A model generated the notes under the pieces. That model worked only from the letters and a program-made list of their open reading frames with translations. It had not been told where the DNA came from and did no database searches. DNA of 64,000 nucleotides. Origin: Psychromonas sp. CNPT3 (GTDB taxonomy: Bacteria; Pseudomonadota; Gammaproteobacteria; Enterobacterales; Psychromonadaceae). This document shows, piece after piece, positions 37,419 to 46,831 of this stretch; the stretch's first letter is position 1, and the number at the start of each line of letters is the position of its first letter. A program made the position numbers and the translations under genes. The stretch lies in contig NC_020802.1 of assembly GCF_000153405.2 (NCBI RefSeq), positions 2,499,883-2,563,882 on the forward strand. The letters run 5' to 3'.

Positions 37419-37641
37419 AACAACTCCAAAGATAAACGGTTAAAGGCTCTACAATCAAACCCAAAAACAAAGCTTAACCATCATAAATCAACAAGCTCTA
37501 TTTGACTACACTATGATTAATTGATATACATACCGCCCAAATTAGGTGGGGCTCTTCTAACAGCTAAAAAAAAACTGTTATTGGCGCTTTAAATTAACCC
37601 TATTAAAGCCATTTTTTAAGCTTTAATAAAAGGAAACGAAT

Positions 37642-38091
37642 ATGCCAGCCAATAAGACTAAAAAAACATTAGGCATTTTAGCCATTGCCGGTGTAGAGCC
37701 GTATCAAATTCAAAAAAATGAAGAGTACATGGAACAACCACAACTCGATCATTTTTATAAGATCCTTGACTCATGGCGCACTCAGTTACGTGTTGAAGTA
37801 GATCGCACCGTTGATCATATGAAAGACGAAGCGGCTAAGTTCCCCGATCCTATTGATCGCGCCACTCAAGAAGAAGAGTTTAGTTTAGAGCTTCGCGCCC
37901 GAGATCGTGAGCGTCGTTTAATTAAGAAAATCACCAAAACTCTCAAGAAAATGACAGATGATGATTTTGGATATTGTGATTCTTGTGGTGTTGAAATTGG
38001 TCTTCGTCGTTTAGAAGCAAGACCAACAGCCGACTTATGTATTGACTGTAAAACACTTGCTGAAATAAAAGAAAAACAAAATATTGGTTAA
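37642..38091 (+). CDS. dksA: RNA polymerase-binding transcription factor DksA
   Basis: 149 aa. With ppGpp it represses rRNA promoters and activates amino-acid promoters by entering the polymerase secondary channel. The coiled coil with the acidic tip ([20 protein letters not shown]) is followed by the zinc motif [34 protein letters not shown] precedes the ATG. A terminator separates it from gluQ. Confidence 0.96.
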   Translation: MPANKTKKTLGILAIAGVEPYQIQKNEEYMEQPQLDHFYKILDSWRTQLRVEVDRTVDHMKDEAAKFPDPIDRATQEEEFSLELRARDRERRLIKKITKTLKKMTDDDFGYCDSCGVEIGLRRLEARPTADLCIDCKTLAEIKEKQNIG

Positions 38092-38110
38092 TTTCCAGCA
38101 CATTGAATGA

Positions 38111-38139
38111 AAAGGTTAGCCAAGTGCTAACCTTTTTTT
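38111..38139 (+). terminator. Terminator of dksA
   Basis: A 10-bp stem AAAGGTTAGC/GCTAACCTTT with a five-base loop and a run of seven T. Confidence 0.9.
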
Positions 38140-38152
38140 ATGGAGTTTTATT

Positions 38153-39028
38153 TTGCCTGCTTCTCTGTATGTCGGCCGCTTCGCCCCTTCACCCTCCGGC
38201 CTTTTACACTTTGGATCGCTTATCACCGCTGTCGCGAGTTATTTACAAGCGAAATCTCAACGGGGTCTGTGGTTATTACGTATTGAAGATATTGATCCGC
38301 CTCGTGAAATGTTAGGCGCTGCAATAGAAATACAAAAAACATTACAAGCTTATGGGTTACACTGGGATAATGACGTTATTTATCAAAGCCACCGTTCAGC
38401 GTCCTACGAAAAAGTCTTAGCACAGCTAAAAAAGCAAGGTTTAACGTATTATTGCCAATGCACACGTAAAGAGATAAAAAAAAGTGGCCAATATTATTTA
38501 GGAACGTGCCGCCATCAAGCATGTAGCGAAAAAAATAATGCTCTACGTATTAACCTGTGCACATTAAATCCCCCCATCACAAGTTTTGACGATAAACTAC
38601 AAGGGCAGATTCAAACCGCCTGCACCCATGATTTTATTCTAAAACGTAAAGATCAATTATACGCTTATAATTTAGCGGTCGTCGTAGATGACATTGCACA
38701 AGGCATTACAGAAGTTGTGCGGGGCGCCGATATATTAAGCACCACAGGGATGCAATTGGCACTTTATCAATTACTCAAGGTACAAGCGCCAACCTATTTA
38801 CATTTACCTTTAGCAGTAACAGCGCCAGGTGTTAAACTGTCTAAACAAAATCATGCTCAAGCTATCAAAAAAGAAGATGCACGTAGCACTTTACTGCAAG
38901 CCTTGGCTTTTTTAGGTCTGCCTTTAGATGAGAAATTAGCACCAAAAACATGTGCAGAAATATTAAAATGGGCCATTAAATATTGGTCAATCCAAAATCT
39001 GCCACAACAAATTGAAATTCAAATATAA
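38153..39028 (+). CDS. gluQ: Glutamyl-Q tRNA(Asp) synthetase
   Basis: 291 aa truncated GluRS paralogue that glutamylates queuosine on tRNA-Asp. It has the HIGH-type motif SGLLHFGSL after YVGRFAPSP, a zinc-binding CQC...C region and a KMSKS-like KLSKQNH. The start is TTG: GGAG lies seven bases upstream and the family begins at this position. Context dksA-gluQ-pcnB is conserved. Confidence 0.93.
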   Translation: MPASLYVGRFAPSPSGLLHFGSLITAVASYLQAKSQRGLWLLRIEDIDPPREMLGAAIEIQKTLQAYGLHWDNDVIYQSHRSASYEKVLAQLKKQGLTYYCQCTRKEIKKSGQYYLGTCRHQACSEKNNALRINLCTLNPPITSFDDKLQGQIQTACTHDFILKRKDQLYAYNLAVVVDDIAQGITEVVRGADILSTTGMQLALYQLLKVQAPTYLHLPLAVTAPGVKLSKQNHAQAIKKEDARSTLLQALAFLGLPLDEKLAPKTCAEILKWAIKYWSIQNLPQQIEIQI

Positions 39029-39121
39029 AATTAATTTGTGTTTAAAGTAGCACGCGCATAATATAAGCACTGCAAAAATTTTACACATGCATAATATCGA
39101 ACACATTCCGAGGATAAGCTC

Positions 39122-40537
39122 ATTAAACGATTAAAAAAATTCGTTAAAAAAGTATTTGCGAAAAGAAGTAAAAAACAAACAGCCCCTTCATTGGATCAAT
39201 ATAAGATCCCAAGAGATAAACACAGCATCTCTCGGGCGAATATTGATGACAATGCTTTAAAGGTCTTATATCGACTACATAACGCAGGCTTTAGAGCATT
39301 GCTCGTTGGTGGTGCGGTGCGAGATCTACTACTCGGTTTAAAACCGAAAGATTTTGATATTACAACCAATGCGACGCCTGAAGAAATTAAGGCTTTGTTT
39401 CGTAATTGCCGCTTAATTGGTCGACGCTTTCGTTTAGCACACATATTATTTGGCAGAGAAGTCATTGAAGTCGCAACGTTTCGTGGCCCACATGACCAAC
39501 AAAGTGCGCAAGATAAACAAAAAGTAAAACAATCACAAGGTGGTATGTTACTGCGCGATAATGTCTATGGCTCTTTAGAAGAAGATGCTGAGCGTCGCGA
39601 CTTTACCGTCAACGCCCTGTATTACGACATTGCTGATTTTGCTCTTTATGATTTTTGTAATGGCATGCAAGATTTAAAAGATCGTAAACTGACCTTGATA
39701 GGCGATCCTGATGTGCGCTACCGCGAAGATCCCGTGCGCATGCTCCGTGCTATTCGTTTTACGGCAAAACTGGACTTAGAAATAAGCCCTGAATGCGCAG
39801 AGCCTATTCGCCGTTTAGCAAACCTATTACAAGATATCCCTGCAGCCCGACATTTTGATGAAGTCATCAAATTATTATTGTCAGGCCAAGGCTTACAAAC
39901 ATATCGCTTGCTCAAAGAGTATAAATTACTACAAGTGTTGTTTCCTATCCTCTTCAAAGATGGAGAAGATGACACCGCCCATGCAATGATAGAGAAGGCA
40001 TTAATCGATACGGACAAACGTATTGGTCAAGGTAAACGTGTTACTCCTGCGTATATTTATGCGGTATTACTTTGGTACCCTGTTGAGCAACGTGCGCATG
40101 CCATTAGCTGTGAAGGTGGAATGGAATACCATGATGCATTTTTACTCGCCATGAATGAAGTATTAAGCATTCAAGTAAAAAGTATTGCCATCCCTAAACG
40201 CTTTACCGCAACCATTCGCGATATTTGGATGCTACAACTGCGCTTACCTCGATTTGGTGGAAAACGCGCTCAACGCGTTTATCAACATATTAAGTTTAGA
40301 GCCGCCTTTGATTTCTTATCACTGCGCGCACACATAGAAAATGATAAAGAATTACACGTTCTCGTCGCGTGGTGGCAAGAGTATCAACAAGAAAATCCAC
40401 TACCAGTCCATCAACATGGACGCATACGTATTAACAAGGCAAGTGAGAAAAAGCCTGAAAGTACAAGCTACGCACATAAAAAACGTAAATATAAAAGTAA
40501 GAAACGTAGCGCAAGCACAGAGACGCCAGATGCTTAG
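39122..40537 (+). CDS. pcnB: Poly(A) polymerase I, probable ATT start
   Basis: 471 aa if started at ATT 39122. It adds poly(A) tails that promote RNA decay. The nucleotidyltransferase core has LLVGGAVRDLLLG and the catalytic aspartates in KPKDFDITTN, then RRDFTVNALYYD. A basic C-terminal tail ends the protein. There is no ATG, GTG or TTG with a ribosome site before the conserved HSISR region, but GAGG sits eight bases before ATT. Initiation there gives an N-terminus matching E. coli PcnB, which is known to start at AUU. A TTG at 39191 would remove 23 basic residues. Confidence 0.85.
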   Translation: MKRLKKFVKKVFAKRSKKQTAPSLDQYKIPRDKHSISRANIDDNALKVLYRLHNAGFRALLVGGAVRDLLLGLKPKDFDITTNATPEEIKALFRNCRLIGRRFRLAHILFGREVIEVATFRGPHDQQSAQDKQKVKQSQGGMLLRDNVYGSLEEDAERRDFTVNALYYDIADFALYDFCNGMQDLKDRKLTLIGDPDVRYREDPVRMLRAIRFTAKLDLEISPECAEPIRRLANLLQDIPAARHFDEVIKLLLSGQGLQTYRLLKEYKLLQVLFPILFKDGEDDTAHAMIEKALIDTDKRIGQGKRVTPAYIYAVLLWYPVEQRAHAISCEGGMEYHDAFLLAMNEVLSIQVKSIAIPKRFTATIRDIWMLQLRLPRFGGKRAQRVYQHIKFRAAFDFLSLRAHIENDKELHVLVAWWQEYQQENPLPVHQHGRIRINKASEKKPESTSYAHKKRKYKSKKRSASTETPDA

Positions 40538-41051
40538 TTACATTGCTATCGGTAGTAATCAAAATAAGCCGATACAACAAGCTGAGCAGGCGATACAAGC
40601 ATTAAAAGCATTGCCAAATACGCAGTTGCTTAAATGCTCATCTTTATATTGTAGCCGCCCGATGGGGCCTCAAGATCAGCCCGATTATATTAATGCGGTT
40701 GTCGAATTAGACACCCAATTAAGCGCGCTACATTTATTGGATGAATTACAAAAGATAGAGCAAAGCCAAGGACGAATAAGAAAAGAGACACGCTGGGGTC
40801 CGCGTACTTTAGATCTCGATATTATCTTATATGCAGATCAAAGTATTAACAGTGACCGTTTAACCATCCCGCATTATGGAATGAAAACGCGCGCCTTTGT
40901 TCTTTATCCCTTATTCGAAATTGCGCCACATATAAAATTGCCAGATGCCACGCAGTTGTCGCAATTAATTGCATTATGTGATAAAAAAGAGCTCATCAAA
41001 ACAAGTGATCTTGATCACTCTTGCAGTGCGGATCAACTCAATAAAAAGTAG
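40530..41051 (+). CDS. folK: 7,8-dihydro-6-hydroxymethylpterin pyrophosphokinase
   Basis: 173 aa from the ATG at 40530, which overlaps the end of pcnB by eight bases. HPPK transfers pyrophosphate from ATP to the pterin in folate synthesis. Signature: SYIAIGSNQ at the start, the [15 protein letters not shown] loop, [14 protein letters not shown] and the C-terminal [18 protein letters not shown]. The reading frame stays open upstream, but only this start matches the family N-terminus. Confidence 0.93.
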   Translation: MLSYIAIGSNQNKPIQQAEQAIQALKALPNTQLLKCSSLYCSRPMGPQDQPDYINAVVELDTQLSALHLLDELQKIEQSQGRIRKETRWGPRTLDLDIILYADQSINSDRLTIPHYGMKTRAFVLYPLFEIAPHIKLPDATQLSQLIALCDKKELIKTSDLDHSCSADQLNKK

Positions 41052-41059
41052 AGGATATT

Positions 41060-41854
41060 ATGCCTAGAATTAGTGTTTCTCATTTAATGAAAATGAAATC
41101 AGAGCATCAAAAAATCACCTGCATTACCGCTTATGATGCGAGTTTTGCTACTATTTTTGATCAAGCAGGTATCCAAGTATTACTGATTGGTGACTCTCTG
41201 GGCATGGTTTTACAAGGCCATGACTCAACGCTTCCAGTGACAGTTGATGATATTAAATACCATACGACTTGTGTTGCCAGTTGTGCTAAAAGTGCATTGA
41301 TAATGGCAGACTTACCTTTTATGAGTTACGCCAATGCTGAGCAGGCTTATGCCAATTCAGCTATCTTGATGCGCGCAGGCGCACAAATGGTAAAACTTGA
41401 AGGCGGTGAATGGGTTGCCAATACGATACAGGGCTTAGTCGAACGAGGCGTTCCTGTCTGTGGTCATTTAGGATTAACACCACAATCGGTGAATGTCTTA
41501 GGCGGTTACAAAGTACAAGGTCGTCAACAAGCACAAGCAGACAAACTGCTTAGCGACGCCCTACTCTTAGAAAAATCTGGCATACAATTATTAGTCTTAG
41601 AATGTGTACCGGTTGCACTTGCTGAGCGTATTACTAATGCATTGCAAGTTCCCGTTATCGGTATTGGTGCAGGCGCACAAACCGACGGACAAATTTTAGT
41701 CATGCATGATGCCTTTGGTATTTCTGCGGGTTTCTGCCCTAAATTCTCTAAAAACTTCTTACTCGAAACAGGTGATATTCGAGGCGCAGTGGCACTTTAT
41801 AAAAAACAGGTAGAAAGTAGCGAATTTCCTGCCTCTGAACATTGTTTTTATTAA
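41060..41854 (+). CDS. panB: Ketopantoate hydroxymethyltransferase
   Basis: 264 aa. First step of pantothenate synthesis, ketopantoate from ketoisovalerate and methylene-THF. Motifs: [27 protein letters not shown] with metal-binding Asp, KLEGG and [17 protein letters not shown]. It follows folK by nine bases with AGAGGA upstream and is part of a folK-panBCD transcription unit. Confidence 0.96.
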   Translation: MPRISVSHLMKMKSEHQKITCITAYDASFATIFDQAGIQVLLIGDSLGMVLQGHDSTLPVTVDDIKYHTTCVASCAKSALIMADLPFMSYANAEQAYANSAILMRAGAQMVKLEGGEWVANTIQGLVERGVPVCGHLGLTPQSVNVLGGYKVQGRQQAQADKLLSDALLLEKSGIQLLVLECVPVALAERITNALQVPVIGIGAGAQTDGQILVMHDAFGISAGFCPKFSKNFLLETGDIRGAVALYKKQVESSEFPASEHCFY

Positions 41855-41866
41855 AGAGATAACAAA

Positions 41867-42715
41867 ATGAAAATTATTCATGATCCCATGCTATTGCGCA
41901 ATAATATTAAACAATTTAAAACGACTGGCCAAGAAATCGTCTTTATCCCTACCATGGGTAATTTACATGATGGGCATATCGCATTAATTAAAGAAGGCCA
42001 AAAGGTAGCATCGATCACCGTTGTCAGTATTTTTGTTAACCCGATGCAATTTAATAATCAAGCAGATTTAAAGAATTATCCAAGAACCCTAGAAGCCGAT
42101 TATAAAAAATTAGAGGCCGCGGGTGTCGATATTGTTTTTGTTCCCAGTGCAGAGGTTATTTACCCTCATGGACTCGAAACACAGACCTATATTGAAGTCC
42201 CCGTACTCTCTGACGTTTTAGAAGGTAAACTTCGGCCGGGGCATTTTCGCGGAATGAGCACCATTGTGACCAAGTTATTTAACCTTGTTCAACCTGATCA
42301 TGCCTGTTTCGGAGAAAAAGACTTCCAACAACTCGCCATCATTAAACAAATGGTGAAAGATATGGGGATGCCAATCAATATTATTGCCGTACCTATTATT
42401 CGCGCAGAAAATGGACTCGCATTAAGCTCTCGTAATAGTAAACTTAATGCAGAGCAAATGCAGATAGCACCATTACTTGCACGCGTAATGCAACAATTAG
42501 CAGGCGATATTACGCAGCAAACATTAAACTACGATGATAGCATTAACAAGGCGACACAAGCCTTAGAGCAAGGAGGCTTCAAACCTGATGCGATTGATAT
42601 CGTAGATGCACAGACGTTACAAGCAGTGCACAGCGAAACTAAACAAGCGGTGATTTTAATGGCTGCCTATTTAGGTAACACGCGCTTAATCGACAATAAA
42701 GTAGTCAATTTATAA
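41867..42715 (+). CDS. panC: Pantothenate synthetase
   Basis: 282 aa. ATP-dependent condensation of pantoate and beta-alanine. It carries PTMGNLHDGHIALI (HIGH-like), SIFVNPMQF, FGEKDFQQL and a KMSKS-like LSSRNSKL. It is 12 bases after panB and in the same operon. Confidence 0.97.
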   Translation: MKIIHDPMLLRNNIKQFKTTGQEIVFIPTMGNLHDGHIALIKEGQKVASITVVSIFVNPMQFNNQADLKNYPRTLEADYKKLEAAGVDIVFVPSAEVIYPHGLETQTYIEVPVLSDVLEGKLRPGHFRGMSTIVTKLFNLVQPDHACFGEKDFQQLAIIKQMVKDMGMPINIIAVPIIRAENGLALSSRNSKLNAEQMQIAPLLARVMQQLAGDITQQTLNYDDSINKATQALEQGGFKPDAIDIVDAQTLQAVHSETKQAVILMAAYLGNTRLIDNKVVNL

Positions 42716-42791
42716 CCTTTAGGGTTTACTTTATCGTCTTCTTGGCTGAATATATCAGCCTAAATTTTTAACCTGAACGAAAGGCTTTAGT

Positions 42792-43172
42792 ATGAAAAAA
42801 ACAATGCTAACCGGTAAACTACATCAAGCTCGCATCACTCATGCTGAATTAAATTATGAGGGCTCATGTGCGATTGACCAAGATTTATTAGATCAGTCCG
42901 GTATCCTAGAATATGAAAAAATAGAGATCTATAACATTGAAACCGGTGGGCGTTTTTCAACTTACGCAATCTCTGGAGAGCGCGGATCTAAAATAATTTC
43001 CGTCAATGGCGCAGCTGCTCGAATGGCAGCCGTTGGTGATCGCGTTATTATCTGTGCTTATGCAAGCTTAAGCGCTGAAGAAATTACCCAGCATAAACCG
43101 AGTTTGGTTTATTTAGATGCTGACAATAACATCGTACGCACCAGTAAAGCAGTGCCAATGCAAGTCGCTTAA
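42792..43172 (+). CDS. panD: Aspartate 1-decarboxylase
   Basis: 126 aa proenzyme that self-cleaves at Gly-Ser (YEGSC, Ser25) to form the pyruvoyl group, and makes beta-alanine from aspartate. Other conserved elements are [24 protein letters not shown] and NGAAARM. It completes the pantothenate set with panB and panC. The stop codon lies inside a solo terminus of the dispersed repeat. Confidence 0.97.
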   Translation: MKKTMLTGKLHQARITHAELNYEGSCAIDQDLLDQSGILEYEKIEIYNIETGGRFSTYAISGERGSKIISVNGAAARMAAVGDRVIICAYASLSAEEITQHKPSLVYLDADNNIVRTSKAVPMQVA

Positions 43173-43186
43173 TTCCTTTGGTATAA
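43169..43186. repeat. Solo terminus of the dispersed repeat
   Basis: These 18 bases, including TTCCTTTGGTAT, are identical to 16250-16267 at the end of copy B. No interior of the element follows. It covers the panD stop codon. Confidence 0.55.
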
Positions 43187-43219
43187 CAATCCGAGACCCC
43201 TTTAAAGTCTCGGATTGTT
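43185..43219. terminator. Hairpin after panD
   Basis: Perfect 13-bp stem AACAATCCGAGAC/GTCTCGGATTGTT with a nine-base loop. It lacks a strong T tract and lies between panD and the convergent msrQ. Confidence 0.6.
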
Positions 43220-43276
43220 ATGCTTTAAATATCTGTTTTATCCTTACAGCATCCTCACTAGCCCCAATCACCCTTT

Positions 43277-43882
43277 CTATTTTAATCCCTTCATAAATTG
43301 TTTAAAATATTGTTTACGCTCTGACAGTAAGACGAAACAAATGACAATATAAATACTTGCTTCTACAACACCTGATTTTACCGACCAGTAATAATGAATA
43401 ACTGCAAATAAAGCCCCCCAATAAACGAAGCGATGCAGCGTCAGCCAATTTCTTTTCATTAATCGTTTTATTTTATTAATAGAAGTAATGCTTAACAATA
43501 ATAATATCACCCACGTTATCGCCCCCAAACTTAAATATGGACGCTTGATAACTTCAGTAACAAACAAACTAAATGTCCAATCTAGCTCTAACCAAATAAA
43601 CGTTAGCAGATGTAATATCGCCCAAAAAAAACTATACAAGCCTAATAGACGGCGCACCTGAATCAATAAGGGTTGTTTAAAACGCTTGGTAATCGGTGTC
43701 ACTGAAAGCGTTAATAATAAAAAATTAAGCGCTGTTTTTCCTAAGAAATGGATAAGATCTTTTACTGGATCTGCCCCCAACAAATCACTCTCGATCAAAT
43801 ACCATAAATAGAGGAGTGTCATAAAAGCACTTAAATGGATAAATATTTTAAGAAAAAAGATCCCATTAGGTGATATTTTCAT
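43277..43882 (-). CDS. msrQ: Heme-binding membrane subunit MsrQ
   Basis: 201 aa, six membrane helices of the ferric reductase-like (YedZ) family. It passes electrons from the quinone pool to MsrP. Histidines in helices (FLGKTALN preceded by LIHF, FWAILHLLTF, WLTLHRFVYW and FAVIHYYW) are candidate heme ligands. It starts nine bases after msrP, forming a two-gene operon. Confidence 0.9.
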   Translation of the reverse strand: MKISPNGIFFLKIFIHLSAFMTLLYLWYLIESDLLGADPVKDLIHFLGKTALNFLLLTLSVTPITKRFKQPLLIQVRRLLGLYSFFWAILHLLTFIWLELDWTFSLFVTEVIKRPYLSLGAITWVILLLLSITSINKIKRLMKRNWLTLHRFVYWGALFAVIHYYWSVKSGVVEASIYIVICFVLLSERKQYFKQFMKGLK

Positions 43883-43891
43883 ATTATTCCT

Positions 43892-44908
43892 TTAAAAATG
43901 CTTATTAAGATCTAAGTTTTTATAGAGATGTGCAACCTCTTGCTCATAACCGTTAAACATTAATGTCTTTTGACGTTTTTGTGCAAACACACTACCCGCA
44001 CCAATAAAACGTTCACTCGCTTGTGTCCAGCGCGGGTGATCCACCAAAGGGTTTACATTGGCATAAAAGCCATATTCTGAATGCGCTATTTTTTTCCAAG
44101 TATTAAGGGGGCGCTCATTGGTTAAGGTAATACGCACAATAGATTTTATGCTTTTGAAACCATACTTCCACGGTACGACGAGACGAATGGGCGCGCCATT
44201 TTGTGGTGCTAACGTTTTACCATAAAGACCCACTGATAATAGCGTTAAGGGGGCCATCGCTTCATCTATACGTAATGCTTCAATATAGGGGTAATCAACA
44301 CCGCCCCCTATTCTATTTGAGGTTTGTCCGCGCATTTGCGCCGGTTCATATAAGGTTTCAAAGCGCACATATTTAGCATCTGATTTGGGCATTGCGAGCT
44401 TAAGCAGTGATGCCAAGCTAAAACCTAGCCAAGGTATATTCATCGACCACGCTTCAACGCAGCGCATACGATAGAGTCTCTCTTCAATACTAAAGCGTGT
44501 TAACAAGTCTTCATAATTTAGCGTCAACACATTATCGACTAAACCATCGATGGTTAACGACCAAGGATCAACTTTAAACTGTTGTGCGTATTCAAAGGGA
44601 TCCGACTTACCCGTACCAAATTCATAAAAGTTATTATATTGCAGGATCTTTTTTTCGGGGGTGAGAGGCATTAATGATTGGAAACTTGGATTTTTATGAT
44701 GGTTGAGTACGTGTCGATTAAAAATAATGTCACTCTTTTGCTCGCTTAAGAAGCGATCAAACAGGCCGGCTTTGCTATGCGTACTAAAAGGTAAAGTGAG
44801 AGCAGCTATCCCTAAGCCCTTAATGATTTTACGACGATCTTGATAAATAGATTCACCGCTTAATTGAGACTCTTTAATTTGTGATTTAGGGGGGACTTTT
44901 ATTAACAT
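43892..44908 (-). CDS. msrP: Periplasmic methionine sulfoxide reductase, catalytic subunit
   Basis: 338 aa molybdopterin enzyme repairing oxidised methionine in periplasmic proteins. The N-terminus has a Tat-type signal ([20 protein letters not shown]). The molybdenum-ligand cysteine is in [15 protein letters not shown] (about residue 155). Substrate-site features [15 protein letters not shown] and [16 protein letters not shown] are conserved. It pairs with msrQ. Confidence 0.93.
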   Translation of the reverse strand: MLIKVPPKSQIKESQLSGESIYQDRRKIIKGLGIAALTLPFSTHSKAGLFDRFLSEQKSDIIFNRHVLNHHKNPSFQSLMPLTPEKKILQYNNFYEFGTGKSDPFEYAQQFKVDPWSLTIDGLVDNVLTLNYEDLLTRFSIEERLYRMRCVEAWSMNIPWLGFSLASLLKLAMPKSDAKYVRFETLYEPAQMRGQTSNRIGGGVDYPYIEALRIDEAMAPLTLLSVGLYGKTLAPQNGAPIRLVVPWKYGFKSIKSIVRITLTNERPLNTWKKIAHSEYGFYANVNPLVDHPRWTQASERFIGAGSVFAQKRQKTLMFNGYEQEVAHLYKNLDLNKHF

Positions 44909-45249
44909 ACTTTTCTCCTTTTACACTTAGAGATATCATTTATATTCCTATAACATATTATTTTAAGATACAAAGCAACCAGAAAATTGGAGTGAGATCA
45001 TGCGCCTAAAAAACTAACAAGGTGTTTTGTAAGCGCCAAAAGGGAATAAACATTAACGACTGAGTATTTTAGATCATCTAATAAAGCATCCTGTTACTCG
45101 CATGGACACCTCTTAATTTAATAATCGGTGCTGAATAAATTTTATAATATGCATTTAATACTAGAGTAAGGTCGAAGATGCGCCAATACATTAACGTAAT
45201 AACCTATTTTTAGCAGTGCACTCTTTTTTACTAACGCGTTAAATAAAGG
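44909..45249. other. Intergenic stretch between msrP and the IS relic
   Basis: About 340 AT-rich bases with no supported gene or repeat. It should contain the msrPQ promoter on the minus strand. Confidence 0.45.
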
Positions 45250-46073
45250 ACTTCTGTCGCAAACTAAAATAATGTTACTCTAAAGAGGCGCACTTTTTAT
45301 CAGATACCATTATGCTGCTAGCGAATAAAATTGAGCCCAAAGTGCCATTCTTTCTGAGTTAATCATTTGACCTTTTTTAATCATATCGTCCACTTCAACA
45401 CAGGCCAAAGTTGATTCAGCACCAACCCAAGATTTCCACCCTAAACATTGATGCATTTTGGCTTTCACTTTTCAATGACTTTGCTCTACAATATTTTTGA
45501 GGTATTTAACCGCTAATACTTCGACCATGCACAACATGTACGCACCCAACCAAAGGTGAATGTTGAGAGTATCTAGCGCAGCTACATTCGCACCACTTTT
45601 ATCAATGACAACTTTACGGGGTAAGCCACTGCTCTTTATCGCTTTATCAAAGAACGCCCGTGCATCCTGCTCATTACGGGTTCACTTAAATAGAAATTAA
45701 TAATGGTGCCATATTTATCGACGGCTCTATAGTAGTAGACCCACTTACCTTTCACCTTTATATAGGTTTCATCCATTCGCCATGAGTCAGCTACTTTACG
45801 TTTTATTTTTCTGAAACTGGCTTCAAGCAATGGAGCATATTTGATCACCCAACGGTTTAACGTTGAGTGATCAAAGTAAATGTTTCGTTCCGCAAATATC
45901 TCTTCTATTTCACGATAACTGAGTTTGGAAGTAAGATAATATCGAAGTGCCATCATGATAATATCTGAAGGGTAATGTCGTCCTGAGAAATTAATTGGCA
46001 TGGCACTCATACTCTGAAAATAGAGAAACATTACAACACTTTGGTTTACTTTGTAAATTTTTGCGACAGAACC
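45250..46073 (-). mobile_element. IS6-family insertion sequence, inactivated
   Basis: 824 bases, the usual size of IS6/IS26-type elements. The right terminus (complement of 46061-46073) reads GGTTCTGTCGCAA, and the left terminus is the matching but altered ACTTCTGTCGCAAA (45250-45263). It contains one broken transposase. A second deleted copy lies in the same orientation at 48633, and the two frame a 2.5-kb cargo. Confidence 0.85.
45315..46031 (-). pseudogene. IS6-family transposase pseudogene
   Basis: The first 130 codons are intact: a helix-turn-helix (YYLTSKLSYREIEEIFAERN) and the first catalytic Asp in WRMDETYIKVKGKW. A frameshift near 45670 moves the rest (VVIDKSGANVAALD with the second Asp, then VKYLKNIVEQSH with the Glu) into another frame. 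A further in-frame TGA follows SH. The C-terminus ends near FYSLAA. It cannot make a full transposase. Confidence 0.85.
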
Positions 46074-46091
46074 CTAACTAGGCGTTTATTA

Positions 46092-46481
46092 TTAAACAAC
46101 AATTTCCACTCGATTCCATTCAGGATCCAGTACCACACACTCATAATAACCGGCGCCAGTCCAGCGAGGTCCATCCAATACCTCGTAGCCATTGGCGATA
46201 AAGGTCGCAGCCATTTCATCAACTTTTAGTTCTGAACCAACAGAAAATGCAATATGGGCCAAACCCGTGATCTGTGGAAATACATCAACCGCTGATATCA
46301 ACACCGAATCCATTTGCATTAATTCAATACGCGGGCCATCTGCGAGTGTCATGAAATAAGAGCGAAAACCTTTACTCGAATTTTCATATTGGTTGTTACT
46401 TTTTGCATCAAAAAAGTGTTGGTAAAAGTGCTTCATGTTTTCCAGATTTTCGCACCAGATAGCCACATGTGCAATTCTCAT
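46092..46481 (-). CDS. VOC-family (glyoxalase/bleomycin-resistance fold) protein
   Basis: 129 aa with two beta-alpha-beta-beta-beta repeats. Candidate metal ligands are His5 in RIAHVAIW, Glu in RIELMQ, His in GLAHIAFSV and Glu in WNRVEIVV, the pattern of VOC metalloenzymes such as lactoylglutathione lyase. The substrate is not identifiable. Its ATG overlaps the TGA of a 57-codon upstream ORF (ATGA). It is part of the IS-flanked cargo. Confidence 0.85.
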   Translation of the reverse strand: MRIAHVAIWCENLENMKHFYQHFFDAKSNNQYENSSKGFRSYFMTLADGPRIELMQMDSVLISAVDVFPQITGLAHIAFSVGSELKVDEMAATFIANGYEVLDGPRWTGAGYYECVVLDPEWNRVEIVV

Positions 46482-46651
46482 TTGAATGCCTCACTTGGTC
46501 GCTCTTGTTCATTTAAGGATAATAATGTGTTCATGGCTAGAATGGCTTCTATTTCAGTAATATTGCTACTTAATTGCAGGCGAGACTGATAATACTCAGT
46601 CATTGCACGACTCGGTATACGATTAAAGATTTTTTTTATGGTCTCTAGCAT
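46478..46651 (-). CDS. Small ORF coupled to the VOC gene (57 aa)
   Basis: Begins MLETIKKIFNRIPSRAMTEY and has an amphipathic, charged composition without a membrane helix. AGAGGA lies six bases before the ATG at 46651, and an ATG two codons earlier is too close to that site. The stop overlaps the VOC start as ATGA, so translation is probably coupled. I do not recognise a family. Confidence 0.55.
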   Translation of the reverse strand: MLETIKKIFNRIPSRAMTEYYQSRLQLSSNITEIEAILAMNTLLSLNEQERPSEAFK

Positions 46652-46831
46652 GTTCATTCCTCTGCTTGTTTTGTTAAAAGGCTATTTAAGTGATGGGGCA
46701 AGTATCACTCAATAATAGGACGTTAAAAACAGATTTAATTGCATTATTTACTTCCGGTTAAGGTTGTAATGTGGCAACGTATACCCTTTAAACCCTATTT
46801 GAACACTAAATTAGGAAGTGGAGGTGATAAT

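Noticed and set aside
46739-46831. Longer N-terminus for the SgrR-like protein
   Set aside because: The frame is open, but the near-perfect GGAGGTGAT before ATG 46832 and the domain start indicate initiation there.
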